Source: Neocallimastix lanati (nom. inval.) (lineage: Eukaryota; Neocallimastigomycota; Neocallimastigomycetes; Neocallimastigales; Neocallimastigaceae). Taken from it: a DNA stretch of 64,000 bases. The stretch lies in the NCBI GenBank assembly GCA_016946835.1, contig JACVTC010000119.1:260001-324000 (forward strand), written 5' to 3'. The position numbers and the translations under genes were made by a program. Position 1 is the first letter of the stretch. The number at the start of each line of letters is the position of its first letter. Below the pieces are notes generated by a model, which worked only from the letters and a program-made list of their open reading frames with translations, ran no database searches and was not told the DNA's origin. Of the stretch, positions 1 through 12,900 are shown in pieces.

Positions 1-44
1 AAAAAAAAAAAAAAAAAAAAATACAATAAAATAAAAAAGAAAAA

Positions 45-607
45 ATGAAATATCAATTTTTTGTTGGGTTAGCTCTTAGTGCATTGTATGGCCTTGTATT
101 GGCCGAAAATGAATACATAGGAGAATGTAAAGAAATTTATAACTATATAGAAGGATTAGGTAATGGGGAAGATGAAAAAAGTTATTTACCTGATTTACTT
201 TCCTGTGAAGTTGATAATAATGGAAATGTCATCAGCTTGTAATTATATATATATATATATTTATTTCATTTTATAATAATTAGTAATATTATAATTGAAA
301 TTATAAAAAAAAAATAAATAAATAAAAAAAAAAAAAAAAAAAAAGATTATATAATTCTATATTACAATAAAAGATTATTTATATAATAATAAAATTTAAA
401 AGAAATAATAATAATATAATTATTAATTATATGACAAATTTATAATAATGATTAATATAAAATTTAAAGGGATATTTTTTCTTATTGCTTAAAAGAAGAA
501 GACTTTGATAAAATTTTATCATATCAAAGTATTAAATCACTGTAAGAAAACAATTATATACATATATATTTAATTTAAATTAAAAAGTATTCTGGTTAAA
601 ATTAATG

Positions 608-646
<39 letters not shown>

Positions 647-865
647 TTTTTCCTGAACTTTTATAAATATATATATTACAAAAAAATAAAAATAATTTTT
701 ATTTTCTAGTCACTTCGACACAAATGATTCCTATCATTCCAGTTCTTATGATGAATTAAGATCTTGCGGAAATATGAAATCTTTACCAAAAGCACTTTTT
801 AAATTGAATAATTTGCAAACCTTGTAAAATATTTATTAATTTTAATTTTTATTTCTATTTCTATC

Positions 866-899
<34 letters not shown>

Positions 900-2525
900 T
901 TTATTAATAATATTTTAGTAATAAGTTCTTAAAAATAAAGATATTAATAAAAAATTTTGTTATTTTAATATTTTTTATTCTATTATATTTAAAGAAACTT
1001 ATACGGTTATGATAAATTTAATGAAAATGAAATTTCAAGTCTTCCGAAATCTCTAACTAGTTTGTAAGAAATAAAAAAATCTATAATAAATCTTTTTTTT
1101 TTTTTTTTTTAAAAAAAAATATTTATAATACTTATTATATATTATATATTTATTAAATAATATAAAAATAAATAATAATAAAAATAAATATAAAATATAG
1201 ATCTTTTGGTAACGTTGAACTTCAACAATTTTCTATAAATGAACTTTCTGAATGTACTAATCTTGAAACTCTGTAAGTAATATAAATATTTTCATGTGTA
1301 TTATCTTTTTTTATATATATATATAAATATTTATATTATTATTATTATTAATTATAATTATTATTATTATTATTATTATTGTGTTTTATCATTGTTTTTT
1401 ATTTAATTTTATAAAATAAATAGTGAACTTTACCGCACTGGTTTTAGTAAAGATATAGATTTTACTCCATTAAAAAAATTAAGCAGTGTTTCTAAAATGT
1501 AAATATATATTATTATAATTTTTTTTTTTTTAAAAAAAAAAAAAAAAATAGAATTAAAAATAATTTTAATTTTCTTTATTTAACATAATTTTATAAATTA
1601 TAATATATAAATGATTATTCACATTTATTGTTAATATATTTGCTTGTTTGCTTTTATTTATAAAGTAAATTGTCTAATAGTCACAGTTCTGAAACTGTAA
1701 AGAAATATTTTGATACTTTATTTATAACAAATTTTGAAAATTTAAACTCTTTGTAAGTTATAAATGGTTATAATTATTTTCTAAAAAAATTTAAAAAAAA
1801 TAAAATTATAAATTAATTCAAAATTTAATTCTCTAATATTTCAATATATATACATTAATATAAAAATTTATGAATTAAAAATTAAAGAAATATAATTGAA
1901 TACACTTTTACCCAAAAGAGTGTTGACCATATTACTTCCCTCACTAACCTTAAAGAATTGTAATATAATATATATATATAATTTTTTTTAAATAATATAC
2001 ATAATTTAAAAGTTACTAAATTATTTATTTTTTATATTAAATTAATAATTTAATAATAATAATAATAATAATTTATTATAATTCATTAGAACATTTGGTT
2101 ATTGTGGTTTTGATGAAAAAGTTACTATTGAAAATATAAGTAATCTTAAAAATCTTGAAAAATTGTAAATTTCTATTTATTTTTATTATATTTTATTTTT
2201 ATTATTTACATAGGTGTAATATATTTTAGTATAATATATTAAATAAATAAATCATATTTATATATTTTTTAAAATATTTTTTTGAATATAGGCAAATTCT
2301 TGGTACTACTGTACATTGTTCTGATGAAGTAGATTTATTCAGTAATTATTATTGTCCATTAACTGTAATTCCAAATTCTATTTTCTCTCTAACTGGACTA
2401 AAAGAATTGTAAGTATTATAATATAAAATATATATATATATATCTTATATACATATTTTATAATATAAATAAAAATCAAAATAAAGTACTCTCTTTTAAT
2501 TAAAATCATTATATAATATATAAAA

Positions 2526-2564
<39 letters not shown>

Positions 2565-4385
2565 ATTTTATAATAATTATTTTAATTATTGTAATTATTT
2601 TTATTTTTATTTTTATTTTTACATGATTAAATTGAAAATATTTATAAAAGATCTATTACCGATCAAAGTGAATATGAGGTTACTATCGAATTACCGCCAT
2701 TGACAGATATTAATAAGCTTACTAATCTTGAAATACTGTAAATATAATATTATTATTATAAAAATATATTTAAATAAATTAATAAACATAATTATTTATT
2801 ATTATTCATTTTCAATTATTTAATTCAATAAATAATAATATTAATAATAATAATAATTATATTTATATTTATATTTATTTTAGTGATTTACATGGTAATT
2901 CCTTATCAGTAATTCCATCTTCATTTGGAGATCTTAATAAACTTACTAATCTGTAATTATAATATTAATGCTGTTATTTCATTTACTGTTTTTTTTTTTT
3001 TTTATTATTATTATAGTTATATATTAAATAATAAATAAATAAATAAATAATTTTTTTAATAGATTTGAAATGAATTTATTATATTTATAATCTAATATTT
3101 TTTTATTTTTTTTTCAATTACAATACTAATTATTAAATTTTTAATAGCAATTTAAGCGATAATAATTTAATGGAGCTTCCAAGTTCAATTGGAAATCTTT
3201 CTAGTCTTGAAAATTTGTAAAATATTAAAATATATTATTTAAATATATATATATATATTAAATACACTATTTTATTATTATTATAATAATTGTTAATTGA
3301 TAAAGATATATAAACTTTTTTTTTTAAATATAATAAAATAATTAATTATATTTAATTTATTCATAAATAATAAAATATATTTATAATTATAATTATATTA
3401 TTTTATAAATTTAATATATTAGAATTTTAAATAGAAATAATATTACTGAACTTCCAAACTCTTTTGGAAATATTTCAAGTCTTAAATCTTTGTAAATCTT
3501 TTTTTTTTTTTTTTTTTTTTTTTGTTATTAATATTTTTTTTGCTATTAATTTTAAAAATAAATAAAAAAATAATAAATAATATATATATTATATTTAAAT
3601 ATCTAATACTATTTTAAAAATAATTTATACATTTAAATATTTCATTAATAATACATTTAAAATTATTTAATATATATATTATGCAGAGAACTTGATAATA
3701 GTTATACTAGATATGAAGGTTTAAGTTCATTACCAGATTCTTTTGGAAATCTTAAAAATCTTGAAAATCTGTAAATTTTGAAAATATATATATATATTAT
3801 ATAATTATCAATGAAATAAATTTATTTTTAATAAAAAAATAAAAACTATTATTTTCATTAATTGCGTTTTTAATTTATTTTAAAATCTCTCTATCTTTTA
3901 TAAATATATATTTATATAAATAGTTACATACATGATTGTAATATTAAAGAACTTCCTGACTCAATGAGAAATCTTAAAAATCTTAAAAATTTGTAAATAA
4001 TAATATATTATTTAAATATATATATATTTATAAATATTTAAAATAATAATTAATAAATTATTAAAATGATACCAACAATAATTAAAAATTCTATAGAAAA
4101 CTTACAAATTGTAAGCTTTCTACTTTTCCACCAGTATTATCAGATCTTACTGGTCTTGAAACACTGTAATTATTATTATTATCATTATTATTATTATATA
4201 ATATAAATAGTATTAATAAAATGTAATAATTCATTTTAATTATATCTTTTTTTTTTTTAATATATCTATAATAATTCAATTCTTTATTAATAAATTTTAA
4301 TTAAAAGTTCAATAATACAAAACCATATGGTTAATGAAGTTCCAATGTCTCTTAGTAAATTATCAAATCTTAAAGAAATGTAAGT

Positions 4386-4417
<32 letters not shown>

Positions 4418-6258
4418 AATACTTATTGTAAAATTTAAATTTTATTAATATAATATTATTTTTTTTATAAACATATAGAAATATAAATAATAATGACTTT
4501 ATTCAACTTCCAAGTTCTATTGGATCTCTTCCAAATCTAAAAATTTTGTAAATATATGAATATATATATATATATATTATGAAATTTCATTGATAATAAT
4601 TTATATTATTTAATACTTATTATGTACAGAAAAGCAGAATATAATGAAAAATTAGAATCTCTTCCAGATTCTATTGGAAATCTTGAAAATCTTGAAACAC
4701 TGTAAATTCTTATTACAATATTATAATTTTTATAAAATTAATAATATAATATATTAATTATGTATATAATATATTACATAATTTGATAAATATTTTAAAA
4801 AAAATTTTTAATATATTATTATTATTATTATTATTATAGTTATTTATTAGGTAGTACTATTAAATCACTTCCTGATTCTTTTAGTAATCTTAAAAGTTTA
4901 AAAGCAATGTAAATTATTAAAATTTATATTTCATATATTATTATTATTATTATTACATTCTTTATATTATTCAATAGAAAAAAATCGTTTTTTTTTTTTT
5001 TTTTTTTTTAATAATAATAAATTAAAAAAAATAAATATATATATATATTTATATTATTATAATAGAAAAATGTCTGAAAATAAGCTTTCTACTGTACCAC
5101 AAGTGTTATCAAAAATTTCTAGTCTGGAAGAAATGTAATTTATTTATTCTATAAAATAATAGAAATATTATTTATAATTAATATATGTTCTATAATATTA
5201 ATATATATATATATATTTTATTTATGAAATATATTTTTTAATATATTTAAATTTCTTTAAATTTTAAAATTTAATTCAATAAAATTTACTTTAAAAGCGA
5301 CTTATCATATAATGAAATCGATGATGAAATTCCAGAATCTCTTAATGATTTGCCAAATCTTAAAAGATTGTAAGTTTATTCTTCTTATTAATAATAATTT
5401 ATATAATTTATAGAAATCAATCATCTATTAATAATTTAATACTGTTATAATCATATAATATTTTTATAAATATTTATTAATATTTTTTTTTTTTTTAAAA
5501 AAAATTTAAATTTATATAAATCAAGTGAAATACAAGGAAATGTTAACATTAAAGGAAAAACCTTAACAAATAAAAGTTTAACATATTGTAGTTATCTTTC
5601 TTATAGAGATTATTACTCAAAAACTATTACATTATGTAAAGCAAAGGATATGGACTGCTTAGAGTATTATGATGAACAAATAAGAAATTGTCCTGAGGAA
5701 GCTTCTACAGCAACTACTACCATAAATCCAACAACTACAAATCCAACTACTTCCACAGATTCAATTACTACCACAGATTCAACTACTTCCACAGATTCAA
5801 CTACTACCACAGATTCAACTACTTCTACAGATTCAACTACTTCCAAAGAAACTACCACCAAAAAAACTACTACTAAAAAGACTACAACTAAAAAAACTAC
5901 CAAGAAAACTAAAACTAAAACTAAAAAGACTACAACTAAAAAGACTACAACTAAAAAGACTACTACAAAAAAGACAAGCACTAAAAAGACTACAAAGAAA
6001 ACTACTACTAAAAAGAGAACAACAAGAAAGACTGCTACTAAGAAGTCATTCACTACCAAAAAAACTACTACAAAGACTACTACTAAGAAAATATTCACTA
6101 AGAAGACTTCTTCTAAAAAAACAACAAAAAAAACTAGAACTAAAAAAACTACAACTAAAAAATGTAACTTCAAAAAATGTAAATCTAGAAAAAGTAAATC
6201 TAGAAAAAATGAATCATGGAAAAATGAATCCAGAAAAATTAACGCTCATAAGTATTAA
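45..6258 (+). CDS. Secreted leucine-rich-repeat protein, 24 exons, Thr/Lys-rich tail (LRR copy 1)
   Basis: Exons by GT..AG boundaries and open frame: 45-238, 470-541, 710-823, 995-1063, 1201-1272, 1424-1498, 1666-1752, 1921-1959, 2090-2164, 2292-2408, 2651-2737, 2884-2952, 3148-3216, 3423-3491, 3687-3770, 3924-3992, 4097-4165, 4308-4379, 4479-4547, 4630-4701, 4840-4908, 5066-5134, 5298-5369, 5526-6258. They join to an 861-aa reading frame. Every intron is phase 2, splitting a codon that is usually Leu, and every internal exon is a multiple of 3, most often 69 or 72 bases. The protein starts with a signal peptide (MKYQFFVGLALSALYGLVLA). LRRs of the form LPSSIGNLSSLENL follow, about one per exon. 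The last exon has a Cys-containing cap (YCSYL, LCKAKDMDC, CPEEAS), then a TTST linker, a long TTTKK tract and a basic K/S/R end. No C-terminal membrane helix is seen. Exon 8 (39 bases) is the least certain. The role is unknown; extracellular adhesion or recognition is inference. Paralogues lie at 26550 and 34997. Confidence 0.85.
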
Positions 6259-6453
6259 AATTAGAAAATAATAAAATAAAGCATGTCTCAATCTAAAATT
6301 AATTATTAATTTCCAGTAATGGAAAAAGTCTATCAATCAATAATATTAATAATTTTAATATTTAGTATTTATTGATGTATTAAAAAAAAAATTTAAATTT
6401 TTATAATTAAATTAATAATAATTTTATTTATGTTTAAATAATAATAATAATAA

Positions 6454-6503
<50 letters not shown>

Positions 6504-6589
6504 TATTAATAAAATATAAATATTCATTATCATTTATTTTAATTAAACGATATTTTTGAAATGGTCAATTTATTAGTAAACATTTATCT
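6259..6589. other. A/T-rich intergenic spacer with poly(A) tract
   Basis: This is the downstream flank of LRR copy 1. It includes an A-run near 6458-6495. No gene is seen. Confidence 0.7.
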
Positions 6590-7860
6590 TCATCTAAATA
6601 AGATGTAAATACTTTCACCATTATTTGTATTATTAATATCATATATAACACTATTAGGATTACAATCATTCATAACAAAAGTACCTTTATTAATATTACT
6701 ATCATGTAAACATAAATTATTCAATAATGATCTATAGAAACCATAACCAGAAATTGGAATTTGCCATATACTATTTTTAGAATCATCACAATCACTAATT
6801 GAAAGTTTACCATTATAATTAGAATGCATACATTTATTTAATTTCTTGTTCTATACCCAAACATTTTGAATTTCATCATTAATAATATCATATGGATTTG
6901 TGTCCCAGAAAGACCATATTTGATTATCAAAATCATAACAATTATTTAAATAAACATTATCATCATTATCATTATCTTCTTCTTCAGTAGTACTTTAGCA
7001 TTCATCATTATTATTAGAAGGATATATAATACCTTCTCCAGTATATTTAAAAGTATTTATATTATTATTACAAGTATCCATTTTAATATTATTGGATACA
7101 CTTAAACATCTATCGGTATAAGTATATGAAAATAAATAACCTTCAGGATAAGGCGATAGAATCCATTTGAACTTATTATTATTTTTACAACTTTTTAATT
7201 AAAGGAGGTTGATTTAATTTTGCTAATGCAAATAAACATTTATAGGCAAGGGAATTATATATAAATTTAGGTTTGTACTTATAATTTATAGTAGGTACAC
7301 TTTGTGTAGTAGTAGTAGTAATAGCAGATGTTGTTGTAGTAATTGTAATAGTTGTAGTAGTAGTGGTGGTGGTAGTAGTGGTAGTAGCTTTTTTGTTGAT
7401 TTATCTATTGATATTTCAAATAATAGTTTTTTTTTTTTTATTATTTCTATCACAACTTGTTAATTCTAAGTAATCCGGATCATTTTTCACCATCAAGAAC
7501 ACTTAAACACAAATTATTACTTTTTATAAATTTAGATGCTTCAATATATTTCATAACAGAACTTTCATCATATTTGCTTAATTTATTTTTAATAGCTGAT
7601 ATTCACATATCCTTATAAGCGACCGATTTAAAATAAATACCATCATCATTTTTATCAAGATATACCATTTACTACTTTTAGTATTATCATAATAATCGTA
7701 AATTACTGGTTCATCTACAAAATCTGAAAAATATAAACACATATCTAAATATTCATTATATATTCAGACAACTGCTTCATTATCCTTCTTAAAAAAATTG
7801 AGGTAGAGCAGTAATTTTACTTAAAACGTTAAAAATAATTTCCGCTGTAATAAGATTATA
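6590..7860 (-). pseudogene. Decayed beta-trefoil (ricin B-type) lectin-like gene
   Basis: Read on the minus strand, several frames carry the repeated pattern of a beta-trefoil carbohydrate-binding fold. Examples are NLCLSVLDGEK followed by ELTSCD near 7440-7520, NCYDFDNQIWSFWD near 6900-6960, and NKCMHSNYNGKLSISDCD with SIWQIP near 6760-6840. The last open piece is 6590-6829. Between the lectin pieces (7300-7395) is a Thr-rich linker encoded by a GTAGTAGTGG-type tract. Upstream of the linker (7520-7860) are further coding-like segments, for example YLDKNDDGIYFKSVAYKDM. Stops and frame changes separate the pieces, so no continuous protein can be made. The ricin-type assignment rests on the C..D/C and Q.W spacing alone. 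The role of the intact ancestor (extracellular sugar binding) is inferred. Confidence 0.55.
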
Positions 7861-8226
7861 AAATATTAAATTAATAATTTAATATATATTTAAATATAAA
7901 TAATATTTTATTAATATAAATAAGATATTAAATAAACAAAATAATTTTATACACTAATTATTATATACTCATATATAAATGAAGAAATATGAAATAACTG
8001 GTATTTATGAAAAACAGTAATGATATTTCTTTTATTTAATAAGGGAAATAAAAAATATAACTATTTTGACATTATTTAATTGATTTAGCATTTATAATAA
8101 TTTTAATTTTATGTATTTTTTTTTATATTTAAAAAAAAAAATAAAAAAGAAAAAGGAATAAACCATTACTTAATGATATTTAATATTTAATATAAATTAT
8201 ATGAAAATTATAAATAAACAAAATAT

Positions 8227-8273
<47 letters not shown>

Positions 8274-8298
8274 ATTATATTAATATTAGAATATATAA
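7861..8298. other. A/T-rich spacer
   Basis: Only A/T-rich sequence with an (AT)n run near 8242-8268 is seen. A plus-strand ORF that begins here is the antisense shadow of the LINE fragment at 8299-8490. Confidence 0.6.
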
Positions 8299-8490
8299 TT
8301 ATAGAAAAGTGAACAAAATGGCAACAGATTTCAATTCTTTCCATTCAGCGATGCTAACTTCTTTTAGATTAGATTTATCATACATAAGCATAGCAGAATT
8401 ACTTCTTTGTCTTATCAATATGATGTTGCCGTTCTTGGTAATGGTAATTCTAACAGAATACAAATTAATATTTTTATCACTAATATTCAT
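8299..8490 (-). pseudogene. LINE 3'-end fragment (C-terminus of ORF2)
   Basis: The minus-strand reading contains NLYSVRITITKNG, IRQRSNS and AEWKELK. These line up in order with the C-terminus of the intact LINE ORF at 10039-14124 (DLYSVRPTVVKS, IRQRRNSD, DEWEELE). It is a short, diverged copy of the last 60 or so residues of that protein, as expected of a 5'-truncated non-LTR insertion. No poly(T) tail is left at its low-coordinate side. It is not a gene of its own. Confidence 0.7.
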
Positions 8491-8689
8491 TTATTATATT
8501 TTGCATTCAAAATATATCATTATATTTTTACATATATATAATTTACGGTATTAATTTTTTAAAATAATCCTTTCTTGATCTAAAAAAAAGATTATATTGC
8601 TTTTTAAAAAATATCTTTTTTATTATTTAGATATTTTATTTATGAACTTTTTATATTTAAAAAAAAAATATCTTTATTTATTTAGATAT

Positions 8690-9064
8690 TAATGATAGAT
8701 CTGATATATTATCTAATTTAATTAAAGATAGTAATGGTAACATGCAATCTCAAAAATTATTAAAATATTCTAACGAAACTAAACTATCAATATATCAATT
8801 ATCAATATCCTAGTAGTATTAATTTAGTAAATTCTAATAGTATAAGTCAAAATTATAATAAATTAAGTCATAAATTACCAAGAAATATTCAATCCATTGA
8901 AGATTTCCAAAATGAATCTTTTTCTAAAGCCATAGATAAAGTAGCGTCATACATTCCTACTATTACTTCAAAATTATCCGAAGATTAAGAAATAAAAACT
9001 GAAGAATTATTTAAAGATATGACCGAATATGATAATAGTATAAAGGATTCAACGGATGAAAATA

Positions 9065-9098
<34 letters not shown>

Positions 9099-9480
9099 AA
9101 GAAAGTACAAAAGAATTTGGTAATTATGTTTCTGGAACATATTTTAAGATTTCAAAAGTAGCAGGAAAAGAAAATCAAAATACTTATAATTCAAATTGCA
9201 AATAATATCAACATAAATTTAAAATATGCCTCAAATTATGTTAATAATAATGCTAATAATTTAAATAATAAAACTTTGGAAAACACAGTTAAACCTAAAT
9301 AAATAATATTAATGTTGTTCCTAATAATGGATTAACTAATAATGATATTAGTAAAAAAAAAAAAAAAGTAAATAAAAGCATTGTTTTAAAATACTAAAAG
9401 AAGTCCCACAAACATTACAATAAAAAAAATAATCAAAAAAATAATTAATAAGTAAAGTAAGATATTGGAAAAAAAAATAT
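8690..9480 (+). pseudogene. Unrecognised decayed coding region
   Basis: Coding-like plus-strand segments occur in more than one frame, for example ISNLIKD-like text at 8695-8810 (NDRSDILSNLIKDSNGN) and KLPRNIQSIEDFQNESFS at 8870-8930. They are interrupted by in-frame stops near 8811, at about 8985 (TAA) and in an A-run at 9066-9094. The predicted peptide is polar, rich in S, N, K and I, and probably helical. The family is not recognised; it could be an old retrotransposon protein. Past 9480 the sequence turns into ATA/TAA low complexity. Confidence 0.35.
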
Positions 9481-9889
9481 GATAAAATAAAATTAAAATT
9501 AAAATTTGAAGCTAAATTAAATATATTAAAAAAATTAAATAATAATAATAATAATAATAATAATAATCATAAAATAAAGATATAATTAAAGAATAAAATA
9601 AAAATTTTTTTAAAAATAAAATTAATAAATATGTAAATATAAAAATATATAATTATTTTTCTTAAAAAAATATATTATTATTATAAAAGTATATTTTTAT
9701 ACTTATATTAAGGCATGCTTTTTTAAAATTTTATTTATATTTTGTATTTAAAGATCATAATAAATACAATAACTAATAGAATTTAAATATAAAATAATTA
9801 TATTTGACAAGATATTATTAAAATCGATATAGATTAATAAGAATATTTTTACTTTTATTGCTAAGTCCAAAGCGAAGTATTCCAAAAAT
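9481..9889. other. A/T-rich spacer
   Basis: Contains an (AAT)n run near 9540-9568 and otherwise unstructured A/T sequence. No gene is seen. Confidence 0.6.
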
Positions 9890-9900
9890 ATGGATTATTT

Positions 9901-9902
<2 letters not shown>
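9890..9902. repeat. Candidate target-site duplication, left copy
   Basis: The 13-mer ATGGATTATTTTA sits directly against the 38-nt T-run that is the poly(A) tail of the minus-strand LINE. The same 13-mer recurs exactly at 14850-14862, upstream of the LINE ORF. This is what target-primed reverse transcription leaves. The match is short and A/T-rich, so it remains a candidate. Confidence 0.5.
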
Positions 9903-9944
<42 letters not shown>

Positions 9945-12900
9945 CTAGGAATAAACTTTATTTAATAATATTTTTTTTTTAAAAAAATACATGAAGTTTA
10001 AATACATGAAATTTTTTTTTTATATTAATATTAAAAAACTACGTTATGAGATTCGAGGACGAAAAGGCCTCTAACTCTTCCCATTCATCGAAGATAACTC
10101 CATGTGGATGAAAATTATCATTCGAATCTGTATCAGAATTTCTTCTTTGCCTTATCGTTACGACGTCGACGCTCTTGACAACGGTAGGTCTAACACTATA
10201 CAAATCGATCATGGTGTAGAAATCACCAATCACAATAGGCATAACGTTAGTAAGGAATTCCGCAAGCCCCACAAAATATGAAATCGGGAAAGAAGACTCG
10301 TTCGAAGGTGATTGAAAAATATTATTAATATATCGCCTTCTTTCCCCCGAGCCGATCTTTAAGATTTCAAATACTGCATTTCCGCCAAGAAGGAGACACA
10401 GCACGTAAAAATTGATATTATCATCAAAATCTTCCTCTTTATCATCAGGAATGTTCAATGATTTCTCATGAACAATAAGAGAAAAATTAATAAAAATTTC
10501 ATCAACAAAGGGAATGAAATGTTGCCTAAATTCTTCAAATTTAGGACATAAAAGTATCCAGTGTGTAAAACTAGGTATGCTGTTACTCTCACCACAACAA
10601 GGGCAGTATGTTGGGCAATTTTCTGATACTAGATTACTTTTAACATACGTTTTTACATCAAATTTGAATCCACATTTAATTCGTCCAATCCAAAAAAATC
10701 CAAGAGAAAATTGTGAATATTTAAGTGATAGACGTTGAATAAATTTTTTAAAACCAAATTTAAATTTCTTGTATTTTGTAGATCTGATCGCAGGAGTGCT
10801 TGAATAATGAATATTTTCCCAGTAAAACTTCCTTATTTCTCCAGGAAGTTTATTATTGTGCTTGTGTACTGCTAAACTCCGTGCTTTTTTCGTCCAAGAA
10901 TAGTGAGAAAGTGTAGGTATATTTTTGACTAAATGAGAAATAATACAAGAAGAATCTTTCCACTTTTTAAAGCATCGAATCATCGCCTTAGCACAAAAAC
11001 TAGCTATAGGAGGTATAGAAAGTTCCTTAGACATATTGTAAATTGAAGTATTGGAGGTTTTATTTTTAAACCCGAAACTCCAGTACAAACCTCGATTAAA
11101 AGCAGTTTGAGCTTTTTCAGTATTCTTTTTATTTGAACCAAGTAAGGGAGCATAATAAAGAACTGAGCTAAGGACAAAAGAAACTAGTATACGAGTTTTA
11201 AAGTAGAAAGGAACATTCCTATTGGTTAAAAAACTAAAGAAAGAGTTAACTGTATAATTAATTTTACTATTCATCTTAGCAATAATAGGTTTTAAATCCA
11301 ACGATTCATTAAAAGGTATACCAAGATATGTATATTGATTAGTGCTTGGTATATAGTTCATACCAAGTCTAAATGTAGGATTTTCATAATGTCTTGAAGG
11401 AATAAAATTCTTTGGTTTAACAACTAGTGTAGCGCATTTATTGATTCCAAAGGTCATTTCATTTTTAATACCCCAATCATGAGCAATATTCAAAAGGTTT
11501 TTAAGTGAAGATTTTGTAGGAGCTAATAATACAATATCATCAGCAAATAATCCACCACAACACTTTTTCTTTTCAGTAATCACACCATAACTTTTACATT
11601 TATCAAAAATATCATTGATAAATATATTGAATAAAATAGGTGAGAGAGGACACCCTTGGCGAACACCACGGTGTATTGGAAATTCTTTTGAAAGTTTACC
11701 ATTAAAGTTTGCACGAGCTTTCGAGGTAAGGTATAGATTAGTAATGAATTGAAGGCATTTACCACGAATACCAAGATTATTTAGTTTAGTAAGTATATTG
11801 TAAATTGGAACTGAATCATAAGCTTTTTTAAGGTCAAGAAAGGCAAGAAAGGTAAATTTATCCTTAAATTTTCTTCTTTGACAAATTTCACGAATGGATA
11901 CAAATAAACTAATACATTCTTCTTTATTTCTAAAACCAAACTGTTCTGGTCTAATTATTCCATTAGAAAAAGCATAGTCCGATATTCTTTTAGTGACAAT
12001 TTTTGATAGAATTTTTAAACCTACATTGATGAGTGAAATACCACGATAATTATTACAATCTGAAAGATCCCCTTTTTTAGGAATAGAAACAATAGAAGCA
12101 GAGTTCCATTCATTAGGAAAGTCACCATCCCAAATTTTATTAAAAAGTAATAACAGACACTTTGCACAATCGGAATAAGTAACCTCTTGATTAGAGTCAT
12201 CCTGGGAAGAATTTCTACTCTCAGAATTAAAAAATGCTTTAAAAAATTCTGTAGGTATACCATCAGGACCAGGTGCTTTGTTATTTTTCATTGAAAGAAC
12301 AGTTGAATGAATTTCTGACATGGAAATAGGTTGATTAATATCCCATGATTCCTGAGGAGTAGAAGAATTATTAAGTATTCTTTTCCAATAATTTTCATTA
12401 AGACTGTGACCAGTTATATCAGAAGCAAGTTCTTCATAGTGTTCTGCAAAACGATTGAGTTGATCTTCTTGGGATACTAGAACATTACCTTCTTTATCTT
12501 TAATGTATACAGGTGATTGGGAAGGAGAGTAAGAAGGTTTAGAAATTTTCTTAAGTCCAGACCAACCACGCTGGGCATCATTTTTTAAGAAACATTCGCC
12601 GATGGAATGAATCAAATTTTTAAATCTAATATTCCTAATATTTCTTTTAATACTAATGATATAATCAGAAAGAACTCTATATTCTTTTGAGAGATCACAA
12701 AATTCTTGAAGATTTGACAAATCATTACGAAGTTTAAAATTTTTAATCCTTTTATAAAATAAATGTTTTTCATGTGATAATTTCTTAATATAAGCAGGAC
12801 AATGGAACGCTGAACCCTGTAAATTTGTAGGAACTCTTGCTTGAATGTCATCGCCTATTTTATTTGCTGTGTCAAGAAGTTTTTTAACCATTGTATTAGA

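Noticed and set aside
5667..6173. Hydrophobic Val/Phe-rich minus-strand ORF, with similar ones at 31216, 31325 and 37048
   Set aside because: Antisense shadows of the Thr/Lys-rich LRR tails; not membrane proteins.
8201..8554. 117-codon plus-strand ORF
   Set aside because: Overlaps, in antisense, the LINE C-terminal fragment whose match to the intact LINE is specific.
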